Below, in pieces: positions 12,193-30,475 of a DNA stretch of 64,000 nucleotides (positions are counted from its first letter, which is position 1; each line of letters opens with the position of its first letter). The translations under genes and the position numbers were made by a program. The stretch is from Ziziphus jujuba. Taxonomy: Eukaryota > Streptophyta > Magnoliopsida > Rosales > Rhamnaceae. Below the pieces are notes generated by a model, which did not search any database, was not told where the DNA came from, and saw only the letters and a program-made list of their open reading frames with translations. The stretch lies in the NCBI RefSeq assembly GCF_031755915.1, contig NC_083383.1, positions 2,484,001-2,548,000 on the forward strand, in the 5' to 3' direction.

Positions 12193-15100
12193 GGGAGACT
12201 TAAATATTTGCAATTTTAAGTACTCAAGAATCATGTTCATTGAGATTTGGGATATCTATATATCACTTTGTATACATATCTTCATATAAGATCTTTGGAG
12301 ACAGGTGAGGTTTTTTAATTTTTATTTTTTTATGGATTTGGAGACAGAAGTTGAATGTAGATCAACCAAACTTTAAATCCCACGTGTCGTGCAATGTCTC
12401 GCTTTCTTTTTAATCTTTTATATATACGTTACTCCCCATATGTTAATGAGATAAAGAGCAAAAACTTTTAAATGAAATTATAAAAGAATAAACGGATGGG
12501 CCCCAACGAAAGAGTCATCTTTTCTATTAAAATGGAAATTAAATTAAAACCACAGTAGCAAGAAATATATGCGCACATGGAAATGGGTGTTATGGAGGGG
12601 AAGCTATCTTGATGTGTGGTGACAAAGATTTCTAAAGTTTGTCTCACGAAAAAAAAAAAAAAAAAAAAAATCATAAAGTGATCATTGTAAATATGTTATT
12701 CTTAAGGAAAAAGACTCACCACGGCATTCAAATTTTATGACTAAAAATATCAAATTAAATCGACACGCCACCCACAATCCACGTGACAGTTACTCCTAAC
12801 TACAACTTGCATGGATTAGGGCAAATTAAATACTACATTCAATTTTTTAATTCACATTACTTTTGCATTTTCCTTCTTCATAATTTAAACTTTCATTTGT
12901 GAAATGACCATTTCGTCCCCATGATGGTCTCCCACTTCAACAATGAGGAGGGTAGTTTCGTCCTTTGATAGTGATATGGGTAAAAGTAAACTTTTTTTAT
13001 TTTTTTTTTAACATGCTTCGTACCCTTGAATATTTACATGCTAAATAAAAATGACAAATATGATCTTAAATGACTATATTACACACCCAATATTAGTTAT
13101 ACATCAAAACTTAACTTTTTTTTTTTTTTGGGGAAAAACCATTAGAACTCAACTTAGAAAAATTATATTCGTAAATTAGCTATTGTTTGATGATCTGTAA
13201 TGCACTTTGTTCTTGTCTTTCTCTGCTTGGTACGTATATATATGGTTCTCAAGTTTGTCACTTTACCTCTTTATACTTAATTCTGTATTAATTAATATGC
13301 TTGGCACTATAGAATATAAAATCTTTAGCAGAAAAATTTGGTAGACTTGCAAACAAAATTATGAACCTTTTTTTTTTTTGAAAGTAAAACAAAGTTTAAG
13401 TACTAAATCAAAGAATTTAATGAGATGTAAAGCTTCTGTCATGATGGAGTGCAATCAATAAAAGATTGGGGGTACTAATTAAATTATCAGGTTTGTGCGT
13501 TAGTTTTAATTGGTATAAATTTTAATCAGTAGAGATGGAAAACCCAATTATTAAGTGAAAAGCCAATGAGAATCATGGAAAACAGGAAAATTAGTTGAAC
13601 TTTCTCGTCCATATATATTTTATGGCGGGTCTTTTTTCCTCGATCATTCACTTTTTTTGGTAACCAAAAAATCTCTTTTCTAGTTTTATTGTTTTTTGTC
13701 ACTTTTAATCAGGACGGTTTGTTCAAATGAAGATGACCTTATTAATGTAATTGGATTTCAAGTCTATTTCATGCTGCAAAATAAAATTAAGTTGTAGATA
13801 ATTTAATTTTAAGATGATAAACATGAATGCAACGTAAAACCTAACAATATATTATAGAGGTTGAGCCATCAGCGTCTGATAATTAGATAAACTCCTAAGG
13901 TTTTGGCATTTTCTTGAACTATATGCTTAAAGGACACTAATCCTTTATTATTAATATATAAATCATGTTATTAAAAATTCACTTTTAATTAAGGAGCTTC
14001 TTCATGCTCAGAGTTTGTTGCTTTTGTTTCCTTCAACCGGTTTCTTAGATTCTGTACAAGTATATTTATTTATTTATTTATATATGTAGATGTAATTTAT
14101 GATCTGTATAATAGGAAGATGCTCGAGACTCTCTTCGCTAAGAAACGTTAGGTTTGACCAAATACAACCAAAATGGCAATTGGGGACACTGGATTCTCTT
14201 TATTTTACAAGTTGGGTTTGAATTTTGACCAAAAGTAAACAGTTGTGAAAAGGGCGATGGAGCTATAACAATTATTGGGAAATTATGCATCACATGTACG
14301 GACACACCGCAGTCAGTAGCTCACTACCCCCGGGCAAATATTTCAGTCTTCTATCAACCACACCCTTCCCTCTCCGAGATAATTAAATTCTCAATCTCGA
14401 GGAATCCAATTAAAATCGATATTATTTATTTTGTTTTCATTTATAATTCATATTAAATTTTATTGGTTGAGTGACCTCTTGGGATCGGATGCAAAAAACA
14501 TTGACGTAGTTTTTAGATGATTATATTAGGAGGAGATTAGGAATATGAAAATTTCTGACCTTTCTATTATTGAGACTATGCTTGGTCTTGGTCCAAAACC
14601 TGTCAAATAATTCTTATGTGGGTTTGGACTTTGGATGGTATTCTCCTTTGGGGAAATTAAAATAAATTAAAAAAAAAAAAAAAAAAAACAAAAAAACCAA
14701 CAACCACAATAACAAAAGCTGTTTTCTTTTTCAAGAGCAATGTATATCTTTTTTGTGGCAAAACTGGTTCAGATTCTGATTCTAGTGGAAGATATTATAA
14801 ATTGATTTATTTTAAAGATGCTCATTCTTTTGTGATCCATTCTAGAAAGCGAAGCTGTACTGTTCAAGATGTACATGAAACCTTATGCTTTCTATTGAAG
14901 AACAATATATTATACATTATATTATACATCAAGTATCAATATTTGCCGTCCTTAAACACCTATTAGGATAATTTAATTGACAATGATGATTAATAATAAT
15001 TTTATATTTTAAATTTTAAAATTTGATGCTAAAATTTTTCCTTTCCAATTTATTAAAAAGAAAAAACAACTATAGTCTCTTATACTTAACTCATAAATAA

Positions 15101-18100
15101 ATAAAGATATAAAATGGGTCCCATTTACAGCCTTACCTTAGAAGCAATTAGCTTATAATGTTTCCTTGAAAACAAGACAAATGGCTTGGAGCTACTCTAA
15201 TTAGTCCAAAGCCCCAATGGGAAAACGTTTGCAAGTTTTTCATGCTAATCGAAGTCATTTTCTTACCCATTGAACCGGGGGCTCATTCGGTTATTTAGGG
15301 GCATAAGAACAAATGCAAACATGTAGGTCCATGTTCATTGTTCAACCCCATAAGAAATTGAGACACCAAGGGACTTATAGTAATCATGGGTCTTGCATTT
15401 TATCATCCCCTACGCTAAAAACCAATTACCTATCTATGGTAGGAAAATAAGGGTTTGGTTTTATGAATCTTATACAAAGTATTTTGATCAGTTAGTATTG
15501 CTACAAGGCTTTTGAATATTGTAGGGACTTTTTGATGATGAAAAAAAAAAAAAAAATGAATTGATGGTCGTGCCGCTGAAATCATTGTACCTCTTTCTCT
15601 AAAGCTTATTCAAAGCTGTCATCTTCTTTTACCTTTTCTTTTTTCTTTTCAAAACACCTGTTAATTTTAAGCGAAAATCGAAGTGTGCGGGTGTGCCTTT
15701 TTTATTTTCTTCTTTGACATAAAATTCTCAATCTGTTAAACGTATATATGAACAAAATATTTATTTTTTAGCTATCAGTTTTAGTGAGAGACTATGCTAT
15801 AGTCAACCCAGAATACCAGCTAATCTTTAGCTCCCTCATTGAAAAATGAGACAAGGATTTAGTGGAACTGGATGTAACTGTAAAAGGAAGATGCTTTAAT
15901 TCTGTATATATATAATGGTCAAAAAAATAAAATCACTTTTTTGGGTAAAAAAAAAAAACGAAATGAAGGTCAGAAACAAAGATGGGATTGAGTGGTCCTG
16001 CTTTTGTTTGTAAGCTAATCAGTGGATCCATAGGTTTCTGTAGTCCAACTTTATGTGGGGATGAGGCCAAAATAGAAAATGGAAAAACAGGGGATCGACT
16101 CTCTGAGAAAAGGGCAAAAGAAGCTACATTCTAAAAAGTCTCTCCTTTTACCCCAGTGTCCATTGCTATGCTGTGCTGATTGATGACTAGTGAGGATCAA
16201 AAGTTACTTTGGCCTTCAAACTAATAGTGTTGCTCAATAAGATATTAAACAGTAGCAGTCGAAGTGACACCAATAGAACTCCATTATTGAATAATAAAGC
16301 TCCAATTATAGTGCTTTTAATTTTATGTAAGAAGAAACTCATGGTACGATGAAAAATAAAGCAGCAGATTTGGTATGTTTTTCACTCGGGACTCTCATAT
16401 GCATAGGTGTACCATGCATGTATATATAGCCTTTGCTTTTGGGGCTTGTTGAAGTTTTCCAGCTGGACATTTGGCCCCCTTTCTTCTATACAGTAACCTT
16501 GTCTTCTAAATACAAGGCAGGGAATATCCATCATTCAGAACTCAGAGTTAATTTTTTTAAAAAAATCAGTATTAGTACATGATATAATTTATAATTTTGT
16601 TGTGAATATTAAGACATCTTATATTTACTTGCATGAATGAATAAGTAAATGAAGAATAGTTAGAGATATCAACTAAATTTATTTATATAGATATAAAAAT
16701 TATGTGTTTTGATTAGTTTACATTTTATACATTTATTATTTTAAAATTTTATTTATTAATTGAATTATAATCATATTTTAATCAATATTAAAATATTAAT
16801 AAGTGGTTTTTCATATTCATTTTGATATAATTATTTGGCATCCCTATCATTATTTTACGTGCATTTTCGCCAACAGTTTTGGTGGTATTTTTTATATCTT
16901 TATTTTTATTTGATATATAGAATGTCTAGATTCTATGGGAGGCCCATCGACTCTACCAGACACTACGGGCTGATTGGGATAGGTCTGTTGGCCCAAATCT
17001 TGGACAAGAGTAAGCCCACGGGAGGGTATGTCGGCAAGAAAAAATTGGTCAAATAATTTGGTCAGTCGTAATTGGTAATCAGTAAATTTTTTTTTTTTTT
17101 TTGTTATTAGTAATTATGGCTATCCAATTTGAATTTTGAATTTTCTATAATGAATAAATAATACGCATGGTTACCAATAAAAAAAAAATTAATACCCAAC
17201 TGCTATCAGAAATACGAAATATAGTGAAGAGAAATGTTGAGATAAAGAAGGTGTTGGGAGAATCAAATAGAGATAAACTGTAGAGAAGAAAAAATGGAGA
17301 GAATGAAAGGGAGACCACGTAACATAAAAAAAAAAAAAAAAATTAAAAAAAAGGAGAGAAATTAGGAAGGAAAAGTAAAAGAGAAAAAATTATGGAGAGA
17401 AAGTAGAGAGATGAAGAGAGAGAGTAGAGGAGGAATTTTCTTTTAATGGGGAAACTTGTTGATGGATGTTGTTTAATTCGAGGGGTTTTATTTTTTTATT
17501 TATTATTAATTTTTTTTTTTTGGGGTGAATATATGAGCCGCTTGATCTCGAATTGAAAGGATTTGTTGTCTTCTGAAACGAAGACATAATATACTCATTT
17601 ATGTTTTCCACAAAGTGCACAAATTTTATTTGGGTTTTTCTGAAAGCGTTTGAAGGTCGGGACTTTATGATGGTAAAATGGCTTAACTTTGGACCTGGAA
17701 AAGGCCTAGTATCACTTATGGTGATGACCCAATGACGTGGATCAGGTTTTCGTGATGGCCCAAAAGGAATGGGTTTGGTCTTGTTTGCTCAACAAAAGTT
17801 TATGCACGCAGTAAGCCTAAATGCCGGAATCTCAGATATGACGTGTTTTTGGGCGGAAGAACATCAGCCATGAAGTAAAAGACAAAAAGAAAAAGACAAA
17901 AACAGAATGTGCCAAATTGAGTATTGACAACTCCAACGGCGCATTTCCGACCAAATATTTGATTTTTGACAGCACGTAACCGCATGATTATTAAGATAAT
18001 TAAAAGAGTTTATAGAAGTGTCATATTCTCTCCTACAATGTTTAAGCAAAAAGACTAAAACGTAAACAGATAGTATGAAGCTGGCTGGATTTTTTTCTCT

Positions 18101-18184
18101 GTGTGGCTCCAATTTTAACATGGAATGATAATGAGAGTCGCGAATGTGTCTACGATATTTATATATTTTTAGCAGTGATATTAT

Positions 18185-18380
18185 TAATATTAAAATATTT
18201 ATTAAATTTATTTAATGAATGATATATTTTAAAATATTATTAAATAATATATTTATATAGTTTAAATATAAAAATAAATTAATAAGTTAAAAAAATAAAT
18301 CATTTTAATATTGTCACATTATTTATTATATTATTTAATTTATAAATTTAGTAAATATTTTAATAACTCATATTTTATTC
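18185..18380. mobile_element. AT-rich inverted repeat, possible MITE remnant
   Basis: The left arm near 18193-18225 reads ATTAAAATATTTATTAAAT. The reverse complement of the right arm near 18335-18375 reads ATTAAAATATTTACTAAAT and continues with similar sequence. The spacer is about 100 bp. The arms are so AT-rich that chance pairing is possible, and no clear target duplication was found. Confidence 0.35.
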
Positions 18381-19019
18381 ATATTGTATTTGTAGTTTAT
18401 TTTCTTTCATTTCTCTTTCAGGTCTTGCTCCATTGTGATTTATTTTTTGCAAAAGTACTCGGTTAGAGAATCATGGACAATCATATAAAGTACACATACG
18501 ATCATTTTTCAACAAGATCAAAATTATACATTTGTGTTTATCAAAAATATACATATATTATATATTTGAAAAGCAATTCATCGACTGCAACCTCGATCTC
18601 GAGTAGTATTATATATTTCTTTTTTATTTGGACATATATACATATTAATATATAGAAATTAATTCTTCGGTTGGTAATAATTAAATAATAATTAAGAGTT
18701 AGAAGACAATTAGAGGAATATTTATCTCTTTCTCTCTCTCTATATATATAACAACTATATGCATATTGAGAACAAAAAAGAGAATATAAATATTAGCTCA
18801 ACAAAAGTTTCTCCTCAAGACAATGATTGCATAACAAATATGCTGGTCCCATGGGATTCTATCATATGAATGCTATATTTTGTCTTCCATATCCATGCCA
18901 GACCTTTTTAAAAGCCGACTTCCCTGCTGCAATATTCTTCATATTTCCATCCCGATCAAATAATATTTTTCGATCACCTTATAAATATATATTTGATATA
19001 TATATATATATATATATAG

Positions 19020-22874
<3,855 letters not shown>

Positions 22875-24151
22875 GAAAATTTCTTCTCCGAACCCAAAAA
22901 TGCAGTTTCTATCTTGGTTGCATTGATATGGGATTCTACCCTATTTTAGTTTTTCAAATGTATTTTTAATTTCAAAAAGTGCACAATGATGCACGTGAAG
23001 GGTAAGTTTTCCTTCTCATGTTATTACAGAAATGATAGCTAACAAGTTTTTTCTCAGGGAAAATCTAAATCTAATCCATTTATGCATAGCTGCCAGATCA
23101 TGACCTAACCTTTAGCAAGACTTGAATATACGCAACTCAAAAGTCTTTTAACAAACCTACTAGTCAAGAAATCCGTGCACATTAATACAGGTGATAGAAC
23201 ACACTTTGCACACACCCATGAACATTGTACAGCAATAAACAATCGGGAATGCACTTTATTCCTTATGACAGTATTGACTGAGGAATACAGACTAATGAGA
23301 AAATAAAATAAAATTCCACCTTAACCTGTACTTGGCCATGGCAGTGTGATTAAAAAAAAAAAAAAAAAAAATTGCGTTAGTTCTTCATTTTAGCATTTTA
23401 ACGAGGTAAACCCACTTGGCATGTTTACAAGTGAGGTTCTGCTCAGCACAAGGTCAAAATGTAGTTATATTTACCGACTCACCAGAAACGAAGGCATCTG
23501 CAGAGGACCCCAGCAGTAAAGCACATGACACTCAAGGATGTTTTTGGATTCAAAGCTTGTTGCGTGGGGATTAATAAACAAAATAACTGAAGCAGATCAG
23601 AGTGTATAAGAATAATATAGAAAACATATTAAAGTGAGCTTTTCATATTAAAGTGAGCTTCCATTATTTTCTTATAATGTACAGAAGTATTATACAATAA
23701 AATCATTGAAAAGGAATCATAACTACACTAGTGCTCATTATTTTACTAAGGGTGGTAACAACTCATCGTTAAGGCACAGCAAAAAAGATGTAGGGTCATT
23801 ATCAGAACTTCATCTTTGGAAAATCATAAACACATATACAAGCAGGAAAGCTGGCTTTCCATAATATTATTGCTCTTCACTAACCTCAAAAGAATGATCT
23901 AGCTACTGGATATGATCTGTTCAGGATGTTAAACATTCCAACAAATTGTATTGCTGCTGGCATATCTGTTCAGCAAACACCTTAAATAGAAACTTCAAAC
24001 TTTTCCATGTCTGTGTTGCTACCTCATTCTACACCTCTCACATCATCATCAGATACCTGCATCTGGAGGAAACTGAGGAGAGCTCATTTTAAATTTAAGG
24101 AATAAAAACAAGCAACTGCCTTTTTCACCTAAACAATTAACAGCCAGTCCT
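22875..24151. other. Intergenic region between convergent genes
   Basis: Holds the likely 3' ends of the carboxypeptidase (plus) and UROS (minus). A poly-A run lies near 23350-23372, and a tandem 19-bp repeat (CATATTAAAGTGAGCTT) is near 23624-23661. No coding sequence was recognised. Confidence 0.6.
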
Positions 24152-27100
24152 CTAGTGGTCATATCCTCTTAATGCCTCAAGGATTTTATCCACCCATCTG
24201 CCACCAAAAACAAAAAGGCTTCCAGAAAGTAAATTATCAGGTAGCATGTTCAAGTAACCGATCATAATCACATAAAAGCAAGCACGTATATTCTTCTGGT
24301 CAGGTACAACATCAAAATTACTGGAAGGAATCCCACTTGTAAAAAGAAAGAATCAACAGCTATCATTTTGTCAAATTCACAGCTGGCACAAGTAAATTCT
24401 TATAATTGACACATACTGTCTCCATTTGACCATGCCAAAAGCATAAAATAATAGAAACAGAGTAGTTCTCCATCTCATTATATAAACCCATGATCTGAAC
24501 TAGGAGTTTGGTACTCAACCAATAGAAGTTTAGAAAGCAAAGAATTTTAGTATATTAAAGAACAAACCAAAGGCAAAACTTCCAAAGCACAGGTAATAAA
24601 AATGATAATTACCCTTCAAGACCTGGGTGTGTTGGATAGTATACATTCATCAAGCCTAATCTTTTTGCAGCTGAGGCAGTTGTCTCACCAATACAGGCAA
24701 CTGAATTGTTCCATTGTTCAGACTTTGGAATGAGGCTGACCCAGGCACTGTTTGAATTGAGAAACATATTATTTCACAGTTCAAGTAAAAGTCCTCAACA
24801 GAAAGCCTTTTAACCTTGGCAGCTCAGAATTTGAAAATTGAGGAAGAAAAGGTATGACCATGATAGCCAAAGCTGTATATCTTGATAATATGGATATATA
24901 ATGACAGCAGCAAACAATAACTTTGAATCTATTCTAATCTTGTGGATGAAAACAAATAATTATGGTCTGAAGAATTATAAAACCAAAATAAGTCACATCC
25001 CCTAGATGGTACAGAAATCACATTAAACCACAATACAGTACTTACCGAACAGCTGAAGGTGAAGCAACAGTGATAACAGGGGCAGAAAGTGCCTGCTTTA
25101 AAACGATTTGGTCAACATCATGAACTGGTCCCTGGAAGAGAATATTAGGAATCATGATCCCAAATAAATGAAAAACTTGGCAACCAATCAAAAGACAAAA
25201 TAATCATTTGATGAATGTTCACGTACACAGAAACCACAGACACGAGGTCAACCAAGATACTTGTGCATGAGCCAGTAAATATATAAATATAAATGTGGGA
25301 GTATTTCTATTTTTATAATATATAAACAAAATGTCAAACCAAGATAATTGGACCAGCATTCCATGAATCCCGTACAAGAAGACCCGCACTTACACCCAAG
25401 GCAAGATAACATACCGTTGTGTATGTATTTAACCTTGTCACTTCAAATCCACGATCTGACAGACCTTCCTCTGCAAGACAAAAATGCCATATTACACCTA
25501 ATCAGCTAGCCCTAAAATGGCAAGAAAACCAAAACTCCATCAAAAATTGAAGCATATAACCAGAATAATTCCACAAACCAATCTCCTTGCTGGCCTTAGC
25601 AGAAGCAGGATATAAAACAGTGCATTTTGCATGTCCACTTTTTGGAAGCTCTGATGCCAAAACCTTTCCTGTTGCTGAAGAGTGACAACTCCCCAAAGTT
25701 CATTATTAGTCCAAACAGTTGCTTGAAAGAGACAAAATGATATTAAACAATTATAACATCCAATAGTTAACCATTTCTAATATAAAGAATAGAATGATAG
25801 TATCATGAGAAAATAAAGACTTGCTCATATAGCTTAGCTTGAAGAACTATTCCAAAGGAAGACAACCAAATCCACCAAAAATAAAATGGCAAAAGAAATG
25901 CCACTCATTTAAAAGACTAAAGTTTAGAAACAAAAATGCATGTAAATATATGCATGTATACCCATTACAGATATTTAAACAACTACCTTTTGACGGCACA
26001 AAGGCCACATCAAGTGATTTCGTTGATGACCGCATTACTTCATCAAAAATGCTTGCTGTACCAGCCCCCACAACAGCTACCTTAACATCTGGAGTTCCAG
26101 CAGCCCTAAGGACAAAACCAAAGCTAGGTCTATCATTTGATATTATCAAACTATCCCCTTAAAAAATTAAATGAAATGAAAACCTCATTCCATAATCTAA
26201 TAGAAATATAAAATTTTGCCTCTAAACATTTCAGAAAATAATTCAAACTATATAGTATATTTTTACCATCATATCCAGATCTCCATGATAATTTGATAGA
26301 TACACATAATCCTAATTTACAAAGAGGTTAGGCAATCAGAGTACACAGATTTAAGATTCCAAACATCAGGTTACGTCACAGAAAACTGTAGACAAATTGT
26401 TAATCCTTCACATTTGAGAGAAAAAAAATACGGGAGCACAAGTCCTAGGGCTGAAGGAAATATTCATGCTAACCAAAAATCATATAAAAACTGCATAGAG
26501 GCAAAAACTTTGAAGCAAATACATAATTTAAGTTTCATTTGAGAATTAAAGAAAGCAAAAATCTAAGCTATTTGCATCCTGAAGAAAAACACCTCCCAGA
26601 TAAAACAACAGATAAAAAATCTTTGCAAGAAAAATGGGAAAATGCCTAGTTAGTGAGTTCTAAACCTTACTTCCATCCTTCTAAAAAGATCGAACCGGCT
26701 TCAGGTGAAGTTATGACAATCCAGTCAAATTCAGTATCTGCTGCCAAAGAAAGAAATTAAAAGATATTTGTAAATGTCGAGCAGTTGTAAAATGTTTTAA
26801 TTGTGCCAAGTGACCATGCGATTTGAAAAACAAAATTCACACAAATTTAAGATTCCACTGAGCTGAGTTCTATAACGACTCTCAACCTACTGGCCTATCC
26901 AACCTAAATTTGAATTTCTGAATCCAAAGTTAGCCAGACTTGACAAGAATAACTGTGCTCGTTATAGGCACATATATTATACTGTCTAACAAGAAAATTA
27001 GGTGGCGACACGTCTACCCTAGAGAAAGAAATTATAATGCTTAACTTTCTTTTATTTTTTTTTCTTTCTTTTTTTTTTCCTCTTTTTTTGTTTATAAATT

Positions 27101-28662
27101 TTTAGCTGGGCTCAACGTTAGAAACATGCTGCCACAGGGACAATATTTCATGTCCAATTTGATGGCAGCATTGACACTATTTTTCCACATTTATACTATC
27201 AAGAAAAATAAAAAAAGCCTTAGGATCTTACCACTTAATACAGTAGAAAGCTTATCTAAATCAGGTCCCTTTGTATGCTGAATGAGGGGAAGCTCCAAAC
27301 AGCTAATCCCATGTTTGGCCTGTACCAAAATTTTCAATTTTTATCATCTAATGTCATGGGAACACTAAACCACATGTTAACATGTTTAGGCATAAGGCGA
27401 AACTACTAATACATGGAATCGCATCAGCAGTCCATACTACATAGTACAATAAAGCTAATAATACAGCTATAGTCAAAAACCAAAGTTGAGACATCAACAT
27501 AATACAAGGTTACAGAGAAAAAGAAAATGCTCATAAATATATATAAGTGAATTAAATAATCCAAGCAACATCCTGCTGATTTCCTTAGATTGCAGACAAA
27601 GGATTGAATCCCCTATAGTTTCCATAACTAGTACAAGAATCTCAAGAAAAGAAGAAAAACAAATTTGGTCGACAAAATAAAATCCACAACACAGCCGTTA
27701 TGTTCTAGCAAATGTCAATGTGGTAAAAGATAGCTAAGAGTAGCAATGACATATGTAACAGACCACCATTGGAAGCACAAGTCGAGGGACGGCCTCGACT
27801 GTGAGTCTGTTACAGATCAAAGAAATGCCCAAAACTTTCATTAGACAGCGCATAGCTGACTTGTGATACAGCAAGTCGATTTTGCACAACCGAAGGTAAG
27901 GAATCGTAAGATGCAAAAAGCAGCAAGCATTCACAATAGCCTGAGAACCAAAACAGAAGCTCTACCGGTTTAATCATATCTCCTTCCAGTAAGCTTTTGA
28001 AAAGACATTTAAATTGTAGTTAGAAATTTATCTTACTGTGGCACACTTGAATCTCTAGTCTTATACAAAAGTAGATTCAACAAATCCAGTGAAAATAGTA
28101 GCTTATTAAAAAGAAGAATCAACACCTCGAAGAAAATGCACAGACAAAAAAAAAAAATCACTGAAAACGCCGTATTCGATTCCACATTTAATCAAATACC
28201 TAATGTGACAATAATTTAATCCTAAATTAACATGCATGAAACATGTAAAGCATATTGGAGCAGTTCAACTGCATTGCAAAAAAAAAAGTATATGGATGTA
28301 AAAGATGCACAGAATCAAAAGCAAAAAATCAGGAAAGCAAAAAAATACAAATAAAAATCCTTAGAAATCAAAACAAGAGAAGAAAATGTAATAGAATCGC
28401 ATAAAAAAGAAAAGCTGAGAAAACTTAATTGTAGAGTTAAGAGATGGAAAAACAGCGAAAGGAGTACCAGAGCGTTGATGAGCTTGCCATTCTTCCCACG
28501 CTCTCTGGTCACTACGACTTCAGGTTTCAAAGCTGAAGAAGAAGAAGAGGCTTGGATTGTAGAGGAAGGAGAAAAGATTCGCCGGTGAAGTAGCGGACAA
28601 GAAGGCACAGAGACTGTAAATGGAGGAAAAAGAGGGACAGAGGAGAGAGAAACTGGTGCCAT
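24152..28662 (-). CDS. UROS: Uroporphyrinogen-III synthase, plastid
   Basis: Nine minus-strand exons: 28468-28662, 27232-27319, 26671-26737, 25987-26105, 25579-25674, 25415-25470, 25046-25131, 24613-24747, 24152-24197. They total 888 nt, 295 aa. The enzyme (HemD) inverts ring D and closes hydroxymethylbilane to uroporphyrinogen III, the last step common to heme, chlorophyll and siroheme. Residues 1 to about 45 are Ser/Pro-rich and acid-poor, a plastid transit peptide, followed by [15 protein letters not shown]. Conserved stretches follow: [53 protein letters not shown] and [16 protein letters not shown]. Intron 1 is 1.15 kb. An in-frame ATG at 28713 would add 17 residues; MAPVSLSS at 28662 was preferred as a more typical transit start. 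Confidence 0.94.
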
Positions 28663-28713
28663 TGGAAACGTGTTGCACAGAGAGGATTGGCCAGAGGGCC
28701 AGCTATTACCCAA

Positions 28714-30475
28714 TTCAGTATAAGGGCCTCATTATTTTAGTCGTTTAATTTCATTATCTTATGGCCCATTTCAGTATTTAAAGATTAAATATGGTCTTGC
28801 AATGAGTCGTTAATTTTTAATACCGACCCGAAACATCTCAGAAGGTGCACCTGTAGAAGATACTGAAGCCACGTGGCTCATTGTGGTAGGCCCGTGTTAT
28901 ACGGCTCGCCGACAACGTAACATCCCCAGGAGCATCCACCACCACCACCACCCATCAGCCTATCATGTGCTTGCTTTTCTAAGCAATGATTTGGCTCCTT
29001 TAATCTTGACCCTCGAAGAAACTGACTGGTAAGCTAATCGGAGTGTGCAGACTTAAGGAAGAATCAACACCGTGCGATTTCTCTATTTTAAATTTTTGGT
29101 CCCTCTGCGTCCCAACTACCCTACTCATCCCCTGTTTGCCCCCCGGTCCCAACACTTTCCAGCTCAGCTACCTTGGACACGAATCGTCGTACAGACAGGT
29201 GAACGACCAGTCGTAGCTATATTAGGACTCGACACGGTGTTTTCATTTCCAATAAATTTTTTATACCAGAGGAGGCCGCGTCTATCTGTACTGTGTACTC
29301 TTCTTGGTAACCGACTAAAGAGGTTTGAGTTGGATTCCTGTGGGACCATAGCTCAGTTGCATAGATTGCGATAAATACTTTTTCTTGGTTTTCTTCAAAA
29401 TTTTATTTTATTTTATTTTTTCAAATTTGAGCGTTTACTGGTTTTCTCCCACTTTTTCTCGTTTAAATAGTCAAGACTTGCCACGATAGAAGATCTAATC
29501 TCTCCTACTTTCCCCAACTCCAAAGTCTTTTCTAACTAAACAATGAATTTTTTGCCAGCTTAATGCAGCAAATCGCTTTTATTATTAAAATGAAAAAACC
29601 AACGTGTTTTGTCCATTTCAATCGTGGGTTATTATCCACTTTTCAGTTTATCTACCTAATATTCTTCGCTGTGTGCCTCTTTTATTTTAAGAAGCATCAA
29701 GATCCAATGGCTTCTACTCCTGCAACCAGGATCGTCTTCTATAAAGAAATATGGTGTGATGGTTTTTGTTCTGTACAAGGTACCAAAATTATACTCTTTA
29801 ACTGATACGCTGGCACACATAATAAGAAAAAGCGAAGCAAATCTAGTCCTTTGGATGAAGGACCCCAAACAAAATGCCCCATATAATACCTCTCTGCTGC
29901 GCAGTCCCTGCGACGAAATGCAGAGAATATGTACCACGTCAGGAAATCAAATCCTCACCATTTGTAGCACTAACAAAATCACATGCTCAATCCTTTTGAT
30001 TGCTCATTCGTTTGCCTGAAAAGGCCGGAAAAGGACAAATATTTCTATTCCATAATGCTAAAGATGCAAAGTAGAAAGTTGATTTATTCTGCAGAGTGGG
30101 TAGTTCAATAAGACGAGGCCATCTTTTGCAAAAGCACAAGAATCATCCTAGGAATAAAACTCTACATGCCGTATTTCATTACTATAAAACATGATGCTCG
30201 CTGCTAACACTGCCACCAAACACATATTGAAGGTTCTTTCAAAATCTTGTGATTCTAGAAAAAATTATTAACCAAATCCTTGCATAGCTATCTCACTTCA
30301 ACAAAATTCAGTTCCACTCCACAATCGGAGGGATTAATGAGAATTCTACAGCACCAAGCAAATTACAGAGCATTGGAGATTCTAGAGTCGTGATGTCTAA
30401 CTACTAGAAATACTCATGTAGCCAACTAAGCTTATTGCTGTTGGTCGCTGGCCATATGAAAAAGGTGGAGCTTCC
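28714..30475. other. UROS promoter and 3' flank of the RNA-binding gene
   Basis: The half nearest 28714 is the probable UROS promoter. The part below 30476 is probably the 3' UTR of the RNA-binding protein gene. Open frames at 29072-29374 and 29563-30019 show no domain, and overlapping frames exist on the other strand. No RNA gene was recognised. Confidence 0.5.

Larger units (their letters stand above)
10124..19019. other. Long gene-free AT-rich intergenic region
   Basis: The first several hundred bases are the likely 5' leader and promoter of the DUF547 gene. Beyond about 11000 neither strand shows a conserved coding region; open frames are short, isolated and without domains. The stretch has many poly-A/T tracts, a CA/TA compound repeat at about 12095-12192 and an AT-rich inverted repeat near 18185-18380. 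The last few hundred bases are the likely promoter of the carboxypeptidase gene. Confidence 0.6.

Noticed and set aside
16835..17056. 73-aa plus-strand frame
   Set aside because: No family recognised, no introns or neighbours supporting it. The locally higher GC may be a transposon remnant.
29072..29374. 100-aa plus-strand frame with an overlapping antisense frame
   Set aside because: No motif, and it sits in the UROS upstream region; probably chance.
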